Source: DASXAI01 sp963798445
Lineage (GTDB): Bacteria > Actinomycetota > Acidimicrobiia > Acidimicrobiales > Ilumatobacteraceae
DNA: 64,000 nucleotides
Direction of reading: 5' to 3'
Assembly (NCBI GenBank): GCA_963798445.1
Contig: CAWCTH010000008.1
Location: 248,001 to 312,000, forward strand
Under the pieces are notes generated by a model that saw only the letters and a program-made list of their open reading frames with translations, was not told the DNA's origin and did not search any database. Both the position numbers and the translations under genes were made by a program. Positions 25,153 through 34,816 of the stretch are shown here, piece by piece (the stretch's first letter is position 1; each line of letters starts with the position of its first letter).

Positions 25153-25731
25153 GTGGGACTGAAAGACGAAGGTTTCGAAGGCCTTGGCTTCAACGCCGTC
25201 ACGGCCCGCCTCGAAGACGTCGTGCAGTGGGCCCGGTCGCGCTCCACTTGGGGCGTCACCTTCGGTCTGGCGTGCTGCGCCATCGAGATGATGGGCGCCG
25301 GCGCCTCGCACTACGACCTGGCCCGCTTCGGCATGGAGGTCTGGCGGGCGTCGCCCCGGCAGTCCGACATCATGATCGTCGCCGGCCGGGTCAGCCAGAA
25401 GATGGCGCCCGTGCTGCGCCAGGTGTACGACCAGATGCCCGAACCCAAGTGGGTCATCTCCATGGGCGTCTGTGCATCCTCGGGGGGGATGTTCAACAAC
25501 TACGCCATCGTGCAAGGCGTCGACCAGGTCGTGCCGGTCGACATCTACGCCCCTGGCTGCCCACCCACCCCCGAAACCCTCATCCACGCCATCACCCACC
25601 TGCGCCACAGCATCGAGACCGGCGACATCCTGCGCCGGCGTCAGGCCACCGGTGCGGGTGCCGAGATCCAGATCGGCGAGACCGCCGCGGAACCGGTGGC
25701 GGTCGGGATGAGCGTGCGCACGCAGCCGTGA
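25153..25731 (+). CDS. nuoB: NADH-quinone oxidoreductase subunit B (set 1)
   Basis: Peripheral-arm subunit carrying cluster N2, the last electron donor to quinone. The 192-residue protein has the tandem cysteines in ACCAIEMMGAG, then SMGVCASSGGMFNNY and APGCPPTPE, giving the four N2 ligands. Start GTG 25153 follows a GAAGGAGG ribosome site. The C-terminus (from about 160) is an extra acidic tail. It overlaps nuoC by 4 nt. Confidence 0.97.
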   Translation: MGLKDEGFEGLGFNAVTARLEDVVQWARSRSTWGVTFGLACCAIEMMGAGASHYDLARFGMEVWRASPRQSDIMIVAGRVSQKMAPVLRQVYDQMPEPKWVISMGVCASSGGMFNNYAIVQGVDQVVPVDIYAPGCPPTPETLIHAITHLRHSIETGDILRRRQATGAGAEIQIGETAAEPVAVGMSVRTQP

Positions 25732-26258
25732 CCGACGAGACGCAGTCCGACGAACCGACCGTCGACGACGGCGCCGCGCCCGGGCCGGAGCTGCTCTTCG
25801 GTTGCCCGGTGGAGCACCGGCTCGGCCAGCAGGTCGTCTTCGCCCCACCAGAGCGGTACCTCGAGCTGATGAAGCATCTTGTCGACGACGGCTACGACGT
25901 CTGCACCGATCTGTGCGGGGTGGACTACCTCACCCACCCGGGGCGCCAGCTGCCTGTGGGCATCGAGCCCGGCCGGTTCGAGGTCGTGGTGAACCTGATC
26001 GACCTGGCCAAGGCCCGCCGGCTGCGCGTACGGGTGCAGGTGCCCGAGGCCGATCCGGTGGTGGCGTCGCTGTTCGAGATCTGGCCCGGCAGCGAAGCCA
26101 TGGAGCGCGAGGCCTACGACATGTACGGCATCCGCTTCGAGAACCATCCCGACATGACGCGCATCCTCATGCCCGAGGACTGGATCGGCCACCCGCTGCG
26201 CAAGGACTACGCCGAGGGCCGCATCCCCGTCCAGTTCAAGGGAGCCGATCGCCGATGA
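25728..26258 (+). CDS. nuoC: NADH-quinone oxidoreductase subunit C (set 1)
   Basis: Connecting-arm subunit next to NuoD, with no cofactor of its own. The 176-residue protein has the 30-kDa-subunit core: CGVDYLTHPG, FEVVVNLIDLAKARRLRVRV, the signature EREAYDMYGIRFENHPDMTR and HPLRKDY. The GTG at 25728 overlaps the nuoB stop; a longer upstream frame covers nuoB and is rejected. It overlaps nuoD by 4 nt (ATGA). Confidence 0.95.
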   Translation: MTDETQSDEPTVDDGAAPGPELLFGCPVEHRLGQQVVFAPPERYLELMKHLVDDGYDVCTDLCGVDYLTHPGRQLPVGIEPGRFEVVVNLIDLAKARRLRVRVQVPEADPVVASLFEIWPGSEAMEREAYDMYGIRFENHPDMTRILMPEDWIGHPLRKDYAEGRIPVQFKGADRR

Positions 26259-27622
26259 GTGTGACCACCCACGGGATCGACATGGAGCAGTTCGTCCGGT
26301 TCACCGCCGAGCCGAACCAAGAGCTGCGCCCGCGCAGTGAGATCGGTGCGGCCGAGCTGATGCGCGAGGTCGGCGCCGTGCTGCGCCTCAGCGAGGCCGA
26401 AGTGGCGGCCCTCGGCGAATCGGGTGACGACGCCGGGCAGGACGCCATCGCCACCGACGACGACCGCATGATCATCAACCTCGGCCCCCAGCACCCGTCC
26501 ACCCACGGCGTGCTGCGGCTGATGCTGGAGCTGCAGGGCGAGACGGTGCTGCGGTGCAAACCCGTCATCGGCTACCTCCACACCGGTATGGAGAAGACGG
26601 CCGAGAACCTCACCTACGTCCAGGGCGGCACCAACGTCACCCGCATGGACTACCTCGCGCCGATCTTCAACGAGCTCGCCTTCGCCTTGGCCGCCGAGCA
26701 GCTGCTCGGCGTGGAGCTGCCGCCCCGAGCCACGTGGATCCGCATGCTGATGTGCGAGCTGAACCGGATCTCCTCGCACCTGCTGTTCCTGGGCACCAAC
26801 GGCATGGACATGGCCGCGGTGTCCATGTTGCTCTACGGCTGGCGCGAGCGCGAGGAGGTGCTGCGGTTCTTCCAGAAGGTCACCGGGCTGCGGATGAACC
26901 ACAACTACATCCGCGTGGGAGGCGTGGCCGCCGATCTGCCCGACGGCTGGCGCGACGACGTGCTGGAGCTGCTCGAGCTCATCCCGCCGCGCCTCGACGA
27001 GTACGACGTGCTCATGACCAACCAGCCGATCTGGCGGGGCCGTCTGCAGGGCGTCGGCGTCATCACCGCGCAGGAGGCGTTGGCGCTCGGCGCCACTGGC
27101 CCCATCGTGCGTTCGACGGGCGTGCCGTGGGACCTGCGTCGCAACATGCCGTACCTCGCCTACGACGAGGTCGACTTCGACGTCATCGTGGGCACGTACG
27201 GTGATTGCTTCGACCGCTTCGCCATCCGGCTGGCCGAGGTCCGGGAGTCCATCAAGATCGTGCACCAGATCCTCGACAAGATGCCGAGCGGCGACTACCG
27301 GGTGCAGGACAAGAAGGTCACCCCTCCGCCGCGCGCCCGCATCGACGAGTCGATGGAAGCGCTCATCCATCACTTCAAGGTCTTCACCGAAGGCTTCAAG
27401 GTGCCCGAGGGCGAGGTGTACGTGGGGATCGAGGGCCCCCGGGGCGAGACCGGTTGCTACCTCGTGTCCGACGGGTCGGCCAAGCCGTTCCGCCTCCACA
27501 TCCGGGGCCCCAGCTTCGTGAACCTCCAGTGCTTGGCCCACATGATGCACAACAGCCTGGTGGCTGACGCCGTGGCTGTGATCTCCTCCGTCGACCCTGT
27601 TCTCGGCGACGTGGACCGGTAA
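26255..27622 (+). CDS. nuoD: NADH-quinone oxidoreductase subunit D (set 1)
   Basis: The 49-kDa-type subunit that forms the quinone pocket. The 455-residue protein has the pocket histidine loop NLGPQHPSTHGVLRL, then GYLHTGMEKTAEN, the helical core, and the C-terminal PSFVNLQCLAHMM and DPVLGDVDR. About 70 residues before the core (with GDDAGQDAIATDD) form an N-terminal extension not usual in NuoD. ATG 26255 overlaps the nuoC stop. Only four nt separate it from nuoE. Confidence 0.96.
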   Translation: MSVTTHGIDMEQFVRFTAEPNQELRPRSEIGAAELMREVGAVLRLSEAEVAALGESGDDAGQDAIATDDDRMIINLGPQHPSTHGVLRLMLELQGETVLRCKPVIGYLHTGMEKTAENLTYVQGGTNVTRMDYLAPIFNELAFALAAEQLLGVELPPRATWIRMLMCELNRISSHLLFLGTNGMDMAAVSMLLYGWREREEVLRFFQKVTGLRMNHNYIRVGGVAADLPDGWRDDVLELLELIPPRLDEYDVLMTNQPIWRGRLQGVGVITAQEALALGATGPIVRSTGVPWDLRRNMPYLAYDEVDFDVIVGTYGDCFDRFAIRLAEVRESIKIVHQILDKMPSGDYRVQDKKVTPPPRARIDESMEALIHHFKVFTEGFKVPEGEVYVGIEGPRGETGCYLVSDGSAKPFRLHIRGPSFVNLQCLAHMMHNSLVADAVAVISSVDPVLGDVDR

Positions 27623-27626
27623 GCGC

Positions 27627-28217
27627 ATGGCCCGCCTGAACGACGTCAACCTCGCCACCGCGAAAGAGATCATGGGTCGGTTCCCGCGCGTCCGCTCGGC
27701 GCTCATCCCCCTGCTGCACCTCGCGCAGGAGCAGGATGGCTACGTCACCGACGACGCCATGGCTCACATCGCCGAGCTGATCGGCATCACCCCCGCCGAG
27801 GTCTACGGCACCGCCACCTTCTACGAGATGCTCAAGTTCGAGCCCGTCGGGCGCTACTGCGTCAACGTCTGCACCAACATCGCCTGCCAGCTGGACGGCG
27901 CATGGGAGCTGCTCGAGCACGCCGAGGAGCGTCTCGGTGTAAAGGCCGGCGGCACCACCCCCGACGGCCTGTTCACCCTCGAGGACGTCGAGTGCATCGC
28001 CGCCTGCACCGAGGCGCCGGCGCTGCAGGTGAACTACCGCTACCGGTACAAGGTGACCAACGCCGACCTCGACCGCCTGCTCGACGACCTCCGCGCCGGG
28101 CGGCTCGACACCGAGATCCCACCGCACGGCGTCTTGGCGCGCGTGCGCCAGAAGGTCGCACCCGATCGGTGGGCCGGCACCGGCATCGCCGCCCAAGCGA
28201 AGGCGGACGCACGATGA
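27627..28217 (+). CDS. nuoE: NADH-quinone oxidoreductase subunit E (NADH module)
   Basis: Thioredoxin-fold [2Fe-2S] subunit of the NADH-oxidising module. The 196-residue protein shows the four ligands in CTNIACQLDGAW and ECIAACTEAPAL, preceded by the helical GITPAEVYGTATFYEMLKF. It overlaps nuoF by 4 nt. The second nuo cluster in this window has no counterpart of this gene. Confidence 0.96.
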   Translation: MARLNDVNLATAKEIMGRFPRVRSALIPLLHLAQEQDGYVTDDAMAHIAELIGITPAEVYGTATFYEMLKFEPVGRYCVNVCTNIACQLDGAWELLEHAEERLGVKAGGTTPDGLFTLEDVECIAACTEAPALQVNYRYRYKVTNADLDRLLDDLRAGRLDTEIPPHGVLARVRQKVAPDRWAGTGIAAQAKADAR

Positions 28218-29584
28218 CCGACGGAGATCGCCAGATCGTGGCGCCGGGCCTGGTGCCCACCGGCCCTGTCATGCTCACCAGCCGTTTCGATGTGGCCGAC
28301 GGCTACACCTACGACGGCTACGTCCGCACGGGTGGGTACGCGTCGCTGCGCAAGGCCCTCACCGAGATGACACCGGCCGATGTCGCCGCCCAGGTGAAGG
28401 ACGCCACGCTGCTCGGTCGGGGCGGCGCCGGCTTCCCGGCCGGGGTCAAGTGGAGCTTCCTGCCCCCGAACATGCAGCCGTACTACGTCGTGATCAACGG
28501 CGACGAGAGCGAGCCCGGCACCTACAAGGACCGGCTCCTCATGGAGCTCGATCCGCATCAGCTCATCGAGGGCATCGTCATCTGCTGCTACGCCGTCGGT
28601 GCTGTGCAGGCGTTCCTGTACGTGCGCGGCGAGATGGCACTGGCCCAAGAGCGCGTCGCCCAGGCGCTCAACGATGCCTACGCCGAGGGCATGGTGGGCA
28701 AGAACATCATGGGCTCGGACTTCAGTGTCGACATCACGCTCACGTGGGGCGCCGGTGCCTACATCGTCGGCGAGGAGACCGGTCTCATCGAGAGCCTCGA
28801 GGGCAACCGGGGCATGCCCCGCCTGAAGCCGCCGTTCTTCCCCGCCGCCAAGGGCCTGTACCTGCAACCCACCATCGTGAACAACGTCGAGACGCTCTCG
28901 AACCTGCCGTGGATCGTCGAGCACGGCGGCGACGCCTACAAGGCGGTGGGCTCCGAGGCCTCGCCAGGAATGCGCATGTTCGCCGTATCCGGACACGTGA
29001 ACCGTCCGGGGGTGTTCGAGGTCGTGCAGGGCATCACGACGTTCCGTCAGCTCATCGAGGCGCCCGAGTACTGCAACGGGATGCGACCGGGACGCAAGCT
29101 GAAGGCGTTCATCCCGGGTGGCGCGTCGGCGCCGTGGTTCACCGAAGCGCAGATCGACCTGCCCCTCGACAAGCCCACCGTCGACCGGGCCGGCTCCATG
29201 CTCGGCTCCGGCGCCATCGTGATCATGGACGACACCACCGACATGGTGAAGGCGTGCTGGCGCCTCGTGCGGTTCTTCGCCCGCGAGAGCTGCGGCAAGT
29301 GCACGCCGTGTCGCGAGGGCACCACGTGGCTGGAGCGCATCCTGCGCCGCATCCTCGACGGCTACGGGCGCCAGAGCGACCTCGACCTGCTGCTCGACGT
29401 GGCCGACAACATCAGCCCCGGCCTCACCTGGCCGCCCCGCCAGACCACGATCTGCGTGCTCGGACCGTCGGCCACTGCTCCGCTGGCGTCGGCGCTCACC
29501 CTGTTCCGTGACGAGTTCGAGCACTACATCGCCCACGGTCGTTCGGTGCTCGACGTCGCCCCCGCGGAGGTCGCCCATGTCTGA
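28214..29584 (+). CDS. nuoF: NADH-quinone oxidoreductase subunit F (NADH/FMN-binding)
   Basis: The subunit that oxidises NADH. The 456-residue protein has the NADH site LLGRGGAGFPAGVKW, the FMN site VINGDESEPGTYKDR, and the N3 cluster ligands SCGKCTPCREGT plus the later cysteine in TTICVLGPSA. ATG 28214 overlaps nuoE. The stop lies 8 nt inside nuoG, the largest overlap in the operon. Absent from the second nuo cluster. Confidence 0.97.
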   Translation: MTDGDRQIVAPGLVPTGPVMLTSRFDVADGYTYDGYVRTGGYASLRKALTEMTPADVAAQVKDATLLGRGGAGFPAGVKWSFLPPNMQPYYVVINGDESEPGTYKDRLLMELDPHQLIEGIVICCYAVGAVQAFLYVRGEMALAQERVAQALNDAYAEGMVGKNIMGSDFSVDITLTWGAGAYIVGEETGLIESLEGNRGMPRLKPPFFPAAKGLYLQPTIVNNVETLSNLPWIVEHGGDAYKAVGSEASPGMRMFAVSGHVNRPGVFEVVQGITTFRQLIEAPEYCNGMRPGRKLKAFIPGGASAPWFTEAQIDLPLDKPTVDRAGSMLGSGAIVIMDDTTDMVKACWRLVRFFARESCGKCTPCREGTTWLERILRRILDGYGRQSDLDLLLDVADNISPGLTWPPRQTTICVLGPSATAPLASALTLFRDEFEHYIAHGRSVLDVAPAEVAHV

Positions 29585-32063
29585 CACGCCGGCCGAGGCA
29601 CCGAAGAAGACCACCGTCACGGTCACCATCGACGGTCACGACATCGAGGCCACGCCGGGTGAGCTGCTGATCGCCGCCGCGCAACGCACGGGCACCTACA
29701 TCCCCCGGTTCTGCTACCACGAGCGCATGGAGTCGGTCGGCATGTGCCGCATGTGCCTCGTCGACGTGGACACCGGCCGCGGCCCGGCGCTGGCGGTGTC
29801 GTGCATGACCAACGTGGCCGAGGGCATGAAGGTCGACACCTACGGGCCGCGCGTGAAGAAGGCCCAAGAAGGGGTCCTGGAGTTCCTGCTCATCAACCAC
29901 CCGCTCGACTGCCCGGTGTGCGACAAGGGCGGCGAGTGCCCGTTGCAGGACCAGACCCTCAGCCACGGACCTGGCGAGAGCCGGTTCGTGGAGGAGAAGC
30001 GTCACTACGCGAAGCCGATCCCGATCAGTGATCTGGTGTACCTCGACCGTGAGCGCTGCATCCTCTGCGACCGCTGCACCCGCTTCGCCAAGGACGTCGC
30101 CGGCGACCCGCTGATCAGCTTCACTCATCGCGGCAACAAGACGCAGATCCTCACCTTCCCCTACGAGCCGTTCGCCTCGTACTTCAGCGGCAACACCGTG
30201 CAGATCTGCCCGGTCGGTGCGCTGACGGCCAAGCCCTTCCGCTTCAAGGCCCGGCCGTGGGACCTCCAGGTCGTGGAGAGCACCTGCACGACGTGCTCCG
30301 TGGGCTGCCGCATCACGGTCGACTCCAGCCGGGACCAGATCCTGCGCTATCAGGGTGTCGATGACGACCCCGTCAACTGGGGCTGGATGTGCGACCGCGG
30401 CCGGTTCAACTTCGAGGCCGTCGGCAGCGAGGACCGGCTCGGCGCGCCGCTGCTGCGCAAGACCGGCGCCGACGGCGACGAGCTGGTGGAAGCGTCGTGG
30501 GCCGAGGCCATCGACGCGGCCGCCGCTGCCATCCGCGAGGCCCTCGACGCCGGTGGGCCGTCGTCGGTCGCCGTCCTCGGCGGGGCGCGCGGCACCAACG
30601 AGGACGCCTACGCCTGGGTCAAACTGGCCAAGGGCGTGATCGGCACCGACAACGTCGACGCCCAACTCGGTGACGGCCTGCCGCCCGAGGCCGTCTTCGG
30701 CCTGCCGCCCGCCACCATCGACGAGGTGTGCGCCGCGACCACCGTGGTGCTGCTCGGGCCCGACCTCAAGGAAGAACTGCCCGTCCTCTACCTGAGGCTG
30801 CGCGACGCCGCCGAGCGCCGGACCATCCGCATCCTGGAGCTGTCCGAGCGCGACACCGGCTTGACCCGCTACGCCTGGCACTCGCTGCGGCACCGTCCCG
30901 GTGAGCAAGCCGCGCTGGTGCGGGCGCTGACCGGCAGCGGCCCGACGAGTGGATTGGGTCTCGACGACGACCTCGTCGCCGAGATCCGCGAGCAGCTCGG
31001 TCAGGGCGCGCTGGCGGCGGTCGTGGGCCGCTCGAACCTGGCGTCGTCGGGCGTCTTCGCCGTCGATGCCGCCGCCGCATTGCTGGCGGCGCGCCCCGAG
31101 GCGACGTTTCTCGCCGCGCTGCGGCGGGGCAACGTGCGGGGCGCCCTCGACATGGGACTGGCGCCCGGACTGCTGCCGGGGCGCAGCGCCCTCACCGATG
31201 CCGGTGGGGCGCTGCGAGCGGCGTGGCCGCTGCTCCCGGCTCAGCAAGGCCTTGACGCCGCCGGCATCCTCGAGGCCGCTGCCGCCGGCCGCATCGGCTG
31301 CCTCGTCCTGCTGGGCTCGGACCCGCTGGCCGACTTCGTCGACCGTGACCTCGCTCGCCGGGCGCTGGCCGGCCCCGGGCGCGTCATCGCTCTCGACGCC
31401 TTCCTCACCGAGTCGTCGCGACAGGCCGACGTGGTGCTGGCTGTCGCCGCCTTCGGCGAGAAGTCCGGCACCACCACGAACCTGGAAGGACGGGTCAGCC
31501 CGCTCACCCAGAAGGTGACGGCCGTCGGCACATCCATGGAGGACTGGATGGTGGCGGTGGAACTGGCCGAGAAGCTGGGTTCGGACCTCGGTCTGGAGTC
31601 GGTGGCCGCCATCGACGCCGAGATCGCCGCCGTCTCGGGCATCCACGAGGTGCTCGGTGGGGCGCCGCCCGACGGTGTGGTCGTCACCGGGACCGGCTCG
31701 GTGTTCACCGTGGCCGACTCCGGCGCCGAACCGCCGGCGCCGAACAGCTACGACTTCCGGCTGCTGGTCGACCGTGAGCTCTACGACGCCGCCGTGTTCA
31801 CGGCCCACTCGCCGGCCATGGCCGACCTGGCTCGCGGCGCCGCGGTCAGTGTCAATCCGTGGGACGCCGACCGCCACGGGCTCGTGGAGGGCACGCCCGT
31901 TCAGGTGATCGCCGCCCGCACCACGGTCGTGCTACCGGCCCGTCCCGACGCCCGGGTGCCACGCGGCATCGCCCGCGTCGTGTTCAACCAACCCGACGGT
32001 CCCGCCAACGAGCTCCTCGACGTCACGCTGGCCATTAACGACGTGCGGATCGAAGTCGTGTGA
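29577..32063 (+). CDS. nuoG: NADH-quinone oxidoreductase subunit G
   Basis: Iron-sulfur subunit carrying electrons from NuoF to NuoI. The 828-residue protein begins with a [2Fe-2S] ferredoxin domain (CYHERMESVGMCRMC), then the His/Cys motif HPLDCPVCDKGGECPLQD, the two [4Fe-4S] segments with CILCDRCTRF and QICPVGALTAKPF, and a third CTTCSVGC set. A molybdopterin-oxidoreductase-like domain fills about 270-800, without molybdopterin function in NuoG. ATG 29577 is chosen because it gives the usual short N-terminus. Confidence 0.96.
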   Translation: MSDTPAEAPKKTTVTVTIDGHDIEATPGELLIAAAQRTGTYIPRFCYHERMESVGMCRMCLVDVDTGRGPALAVSCMTNVAEGMKVDTYGPRVKKAQEGVLEFLLINHPLDCPVCDKGGECPLQDQTLSHGPGESRFVEEKRHYAKPIPISDLVYLDRERCILCDRCTRFAKDVAGDPLISFTHRGNKTQILTFPYEPFASYFSGNTVQICPVGALTAKPFRFKARPWDLQVVESTCTTCSVGCRITVDSSRDQILRYQGVDDDPVNWGWMCDRGRFNFEAVGSEDRLGAPLLRKTGADGDELVEASWAEAIDAAAAAIREALDAGGPSSVAVLGGARGTNEDAYAWVKLAKGVIGTDNVDAQLGDGLPPEAVFGLPPATIDEVCAATTVVLLGPDLKEELPVLYLRLRDAAERRTIRILELSERDTGLTRYAWHSLRHRPGEQAALVRALTGSGPTSGLGLDDDLVAEIREQLGQGALAAVVGRSNLASSGVFAVDAAAALLAARPEATFLAALRRGNVRGALDMGLAPGLLPGRSALTDAGGALRAAWPLLPAQQGLDAAGILEAAAAGRIGCLVLLGSDPLADFVDRDLARRALAGPGRVIALDAFLTESSRQADVVLAVAAFGEKSGTTTNLEGRVSPLTQKVTAVGTSMEDWMVAVELAEKLGSDLGLESVAAIDAEIAAVSGIHEVLGGAPPDGVVVTGTGSVFTVADSGAEPPAPNSYDFRLLVDRELYDAAVFTAHSPAMADLARGAAVSVNPWDADRHGLVEGTPVQVIAARTTVVLPARPDARVPRGIARVVFNQPDGPANELLDVTLAINDVRIEVV

Positions 32064-33274
32064 TGCTGCACCACGTGCTCGCCCTCGACCCGTTGGTGAT
32101 CATGGGCGTCGGCCTTCGCGAGGTCATCATCGTCCTCATCAAGGTCGTCGTGGCCTTCGTCATCATGCTCATCGCCGTGATCTTGATGATCTGGTTCGAG
32201 CGCAAGGTGATCGCCGGTTTCCAGAACCGCATCGGCCCCAACAAGGCCGGTCCCTGGGGCATCATGCAGACCCTGGCCGACGGCCTCAAGCTGGTCTTCA
32301 AGGAGTACATCCACCCGGAACGCTCGGACCGCTTCGTGTTCTTACTGGCGCCCTACCTCGCGGTGGTGCCGGTGTTCGTCACGTTCGCCATCGTCCCCGT
32401 CGGCGGCGACTTCAGCAACGGGAACAACGGCGTCGTCAGCATCCTCGGGCGCGACACGCTGCTTCAGGTCGCCGACCCGCCGATCGGCATCCTGCTCATG
32501 CTGGCCATGAGCGCCATCGCCGTCTACGGCGCCATGCTGGCGGGCTGGTCGTCGGGCTCGAAGTACCCGCTCCTCGGCTCGGTACGGGCGTCGGCCCAGA
32601 TGGTGAGCTATGAAGCCGGGCTCGGCTTGTCGATCGCCACCGTGCTCGTGGTGAGCGGCACGCTGTCGACCAATGGCATCGTCGTCGCCCAGGACGGCAT
32701 CCGGAACTGGAACATCGTCGCCACCGGCGTGGTGCCGTTCATCGTGTTCTTCCTGGCCGTCACGGCCGAGATGAACCGCCCGCCGTTCGATCTCACCGAG
32801 GCCGAGCAGGAGCTGGTCGGCGGCTACCAGACCGAGTACTCCTCGATGCGCTTCGCCATGTACTACCTGGCCGAGTTCCTGGCCACCGTGGTCATGTCGG
32901 CGATAACCATCACCCTGTTCCTCGGCGGGCCCCGCGGCCTGTTCGACATCCCCGTCATCCCCAACGCCATCGAAGGCTCGCTGTGGCTGCTGGCCAAGCT
33001 GCTGGTGTTCCTGTTCACCTACGTGTGGCTACGGGCCACGCTGCCGCGGTACCGCTACGACCAGCTCATGGACCTCGGCTGGAAGCTGCTCATTCCCGTG
33101 GCCTTCGGCTGGCTGTTGCTCATCACCTCGCTGAAGGTGGCCCAGGACGAGGGCTGGAACCGCGTGCTGGTCGTGGTCATCGCGCTCGCCGTGGCGGCAC
33201 TCGCGTGGGGAATCTTCGCCTTGGCGTTGAAGGTCAGCGCCCGCAACCGTGAACTCGAAGGGAGCTCGTTCTGA
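32063..33274 (+). CDS. nuoH: NADH-quinone oxidoreductase subunit H (set 1)
   Basis: Membrane subunit that links the quinone site to proton pumping. The 403-residue protein has eight or more helices, the IWFERKVIAGFQNRIGPNKA loop, AEMNRPPFDLTEAEQELV and YSSMRFAMYYLAEF, which carry the charged residues of the E-channel. It starts at ATG 32063 within the nuoG stop (TGATG); an in-frame GTG one codon earlier is possible. A C-terminal helix after the family core is slightly longer than usual. Confidence 0.96.
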   Translation: MLHHVLALDPLVIMGVGLREVIIVLIKVVVAFVIMLIAVILMIWFERKVIAGFQNRIGPNKAGPWGIMQTLADGLKLVFKEYIHPERSDRFVFLLAPYLAVVPVFVTFAIVPVGGDFSNGNNGVVSILGRDTLLQVADPPIGILLMLAMSAIAVYGAMLAGWSSGSKYPLLGSVRASAQMVSYEAGLGLSIATVLVVSGTLSTNGIVVAQDGIRNWNIVATGVVPFIVFFLAVTAEMNRPPFDLTEAEQELVGGYQTEYSSMRFAMYYLAEFLATVVMSAITITLFLGGPRGLFDIPVIPNAIEGSLWLLAKLLVFLFTYVWLRATLPRYRYDQLMDLGWKLLIPVAFGWLLLITSLKVAQDEGWNRVLVVVIALAVAALAWGIFALALKVSARNRELEGSSF

Positions 33275-33939
33275 TGGGCTACCTCCAGGGATTCCTCGTC
33301 ACGCTGCGCCAGATCCACCTCCTCGGCGGCAAGCGCGTCACCACGCAGTACTCGGGTGGTCTCGAGAAGGGCCCAGACGGCACCGGGTCCCGCGACCAGA
33401 AGATCGAGAAGCCCGAGCGGCTGCACGGCCGCCATGTCCTCAATCGCTACGAGGACGGCATGGAGAAGTGCATCGGCTGCGAGCTGTGCGCCGGTGTGTG
33501 CCCGGCGCAATGCATCTACGTGCGCGGCGCCGACAACCTGCCGGAGGAGCCCGTCTCGCCCGGTGAGCGCTACGGCTTCGTCTACGAGATCAACTACCTC
33601 CGCTGCATCCACTGCGACCTGTGCGTCGAGGCGTGCCCCACCGAGGCCATCACCGAGACCAAGCTGTTCGAGTTCTCGTTCATGAACCGTCGTGACGCCA
33701 TCTACACCAAGGCCGAGCTGCTCGTCGGCGACGACGGCAAGCCCCAAGTGCTCCCTTGGGAGGACTGGCGCACCGGCGACGATCGCAACACGTCGGGCTG
33801 GATGCGGGCCACCGCCCCGTCGGGCGACGCCGACTTCGAAGGCGTGGTGGCGTGGTCGGGGGAGCTGGGCTACGGCGTGCGAGCGCCCGAGCACGGGCAA
33901 GCAGCCGGACCTGAGGAGCCCGAGGAGGTCGAGGCCTGA
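33274..33939 (+). CDS. nuoI: NADH-quinone oxidoreductase subunit I (set 1)
   Basis: 8Fe ferredoxin-like subunit passing electrons to NuoB. The 221-residue protein has CIGCELCAGVCPAQC and CIHCDLCVEACPTEA for clusters N6a and N6b. The N-terminal amphipathic segment (LVTLRQIHLLGGKRVTTQY) lies on the membrane surface. About 70 residues after the clusters form a polar tail. ATG overlaps the nuoH stop by one base. Confidence 0.96.
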   Translation: MGYLQGFLVTLRQIHLLGGKRVTTQYSGGLEKGPDGTGSRDQKIEKPERLHGRHVLNRYEDGMEKCIGCELCAGVCPAQCIYVRGADNLPEEPVSPGERYGFVYEINYLRCIHCDLCVEACPTEAITETKLFEFSFMNRRDAIYTKAELLVGDDGKPQVLPWEDWRTGDDRNTSGWMRATAPSGDADFEGVVAWSGELGYGVRAPEHGQAAGPEEPEEVEA

Positions 33940-34496
33940 TGGAGACCGTCGTCTTCGTCGTCGGCGCCGTCATGGTGCTGGGTGGGGCCATCGGCGTGGT
34001 GGTGCGCAACAAGCCCGTGCACTGCGCCCTCAGCCTGGTGCTCACGCTGTTCGGCATCGCCGTGCTCTTCATCGCCCAGGACGCCAACTTCCTGGCCGCC
34101 GTGCAGGTCATCGTCTACGCCGGCGCCATCGTGGTGCTGTTCCTCTTCGTCATCATGCTCCTCGGCGTCGACCGGGCCGAAGACCTCGAGTTCGACGAGC
34201 TGAAGGGGCAGCGGCCCATCGCCGCCGCCCTCGGCGTGGCCGCGCTGGGACTGATCATCATGGCCGTGTTCGCCGCCGGCGGGCGCCGGGTCACGGGTCA
34301 GAAGTCGCTGAGCGGCGCCCTCCAGACGGGCGAACCCGACATCAACGTCCTCGCCAAGTCGCTCTTCTCCGACTACGTGTTCGCCTTCGAGCTCACCTCC
34401 CTGCTCCTCGTCATCGCCGTCATCGGCACCGTGATGCTGGCTCGGCGGCCGAAGGGCCGCGTCGAGAACCGCGAGTCCGAGGACGCCCGCCGATGA
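33939..34496 (+). CDS. nuoJ: NADH-quinone oxidoreductase subunit J (set 1)
   Basis: Membrane subunit of 185 residues with five helices. The third helix, VQVIVYAGAIVVLFLFVIML, carries the conserved tyrosine and the pi-bulge-like glycine of ND6. ATG overlaps the nuoI stop by one base, and its own stop overlaps nuoK by 4 nt. Confidence 0.94.
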   Translation: METVVFVVGAVMVLGGAIGVVVRNKPVHCALSLVLTLFGIAVLFIAQDANFLAAVQVIVYAGAIVVLFLFVIMLLGVDRAEDLEFDELKGQRPIAAALGVAALGLIIMAVFAAGGRRVTGQKSLSGALQTGEPDINVLAKSLFSDYVFAFELTSLLLVIAVIGTVMLARRPKGRVENRESEDARR

Positions 34497-34813
34497 GCGT
34501 CCTGGCCGTGGCCCCCACCCCCACGTGGTACCTGCTGCTCGGCGCCGGCCTGTTCACGATCGGCGGCGTCGGCCTGCTGGTGCGGCGGAACCCCCTGGTG
34601 ATGTTCATGTGCATCGAGCTCATGCTGAACGCCGTCAACCTCAGCTTCGTGGCGTTCTCGCGCGCCCTCAATGACCGCAGCGGTCAGACGGCGGTGTTCT
34701 TCGTGTTGGTGGTGGCGGCAGCCGAGGTCGTGGTAGGCCTCGCCATCATCGTCGCCATCCTGCGGCGCAAGCCCGGCGCCAACGCCGACGACATCGCGAT
34801 GCTGAAGGGGTAG
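34493..34813 (+). CDS. nuoK: NADH-quinone oxidoreductase subunit K (set 1)
   Basis: A 106-residue three-helix subunit. It contains the two conserved membrane glutamates, in FMCIELMLNAVNLSFVAF and in AAAEVVVGLAIIVAI, which serve in proton transfer. ATG 34493 overlaps the nuoJ stop. It lies 3 nt before nuoL. Confidence 0.95.
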   Translation: MSVLAVAPTPTWYLLLGAGLFTIGGVGLLVRRNPLVMFMCIELMLNAVNLSFVAFSRALNDRSGQTAVFFVLVVAAAEVVVGLAIIVAILRRKPGANADDIAMLKG

Positions 34814-34816
34814 GCA

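Noticed and set aside
29496..31877. A 793-residue minus-strand frame across nuoG
   Set aside because: Antisense shadow of nuoG with low-complexity composition.
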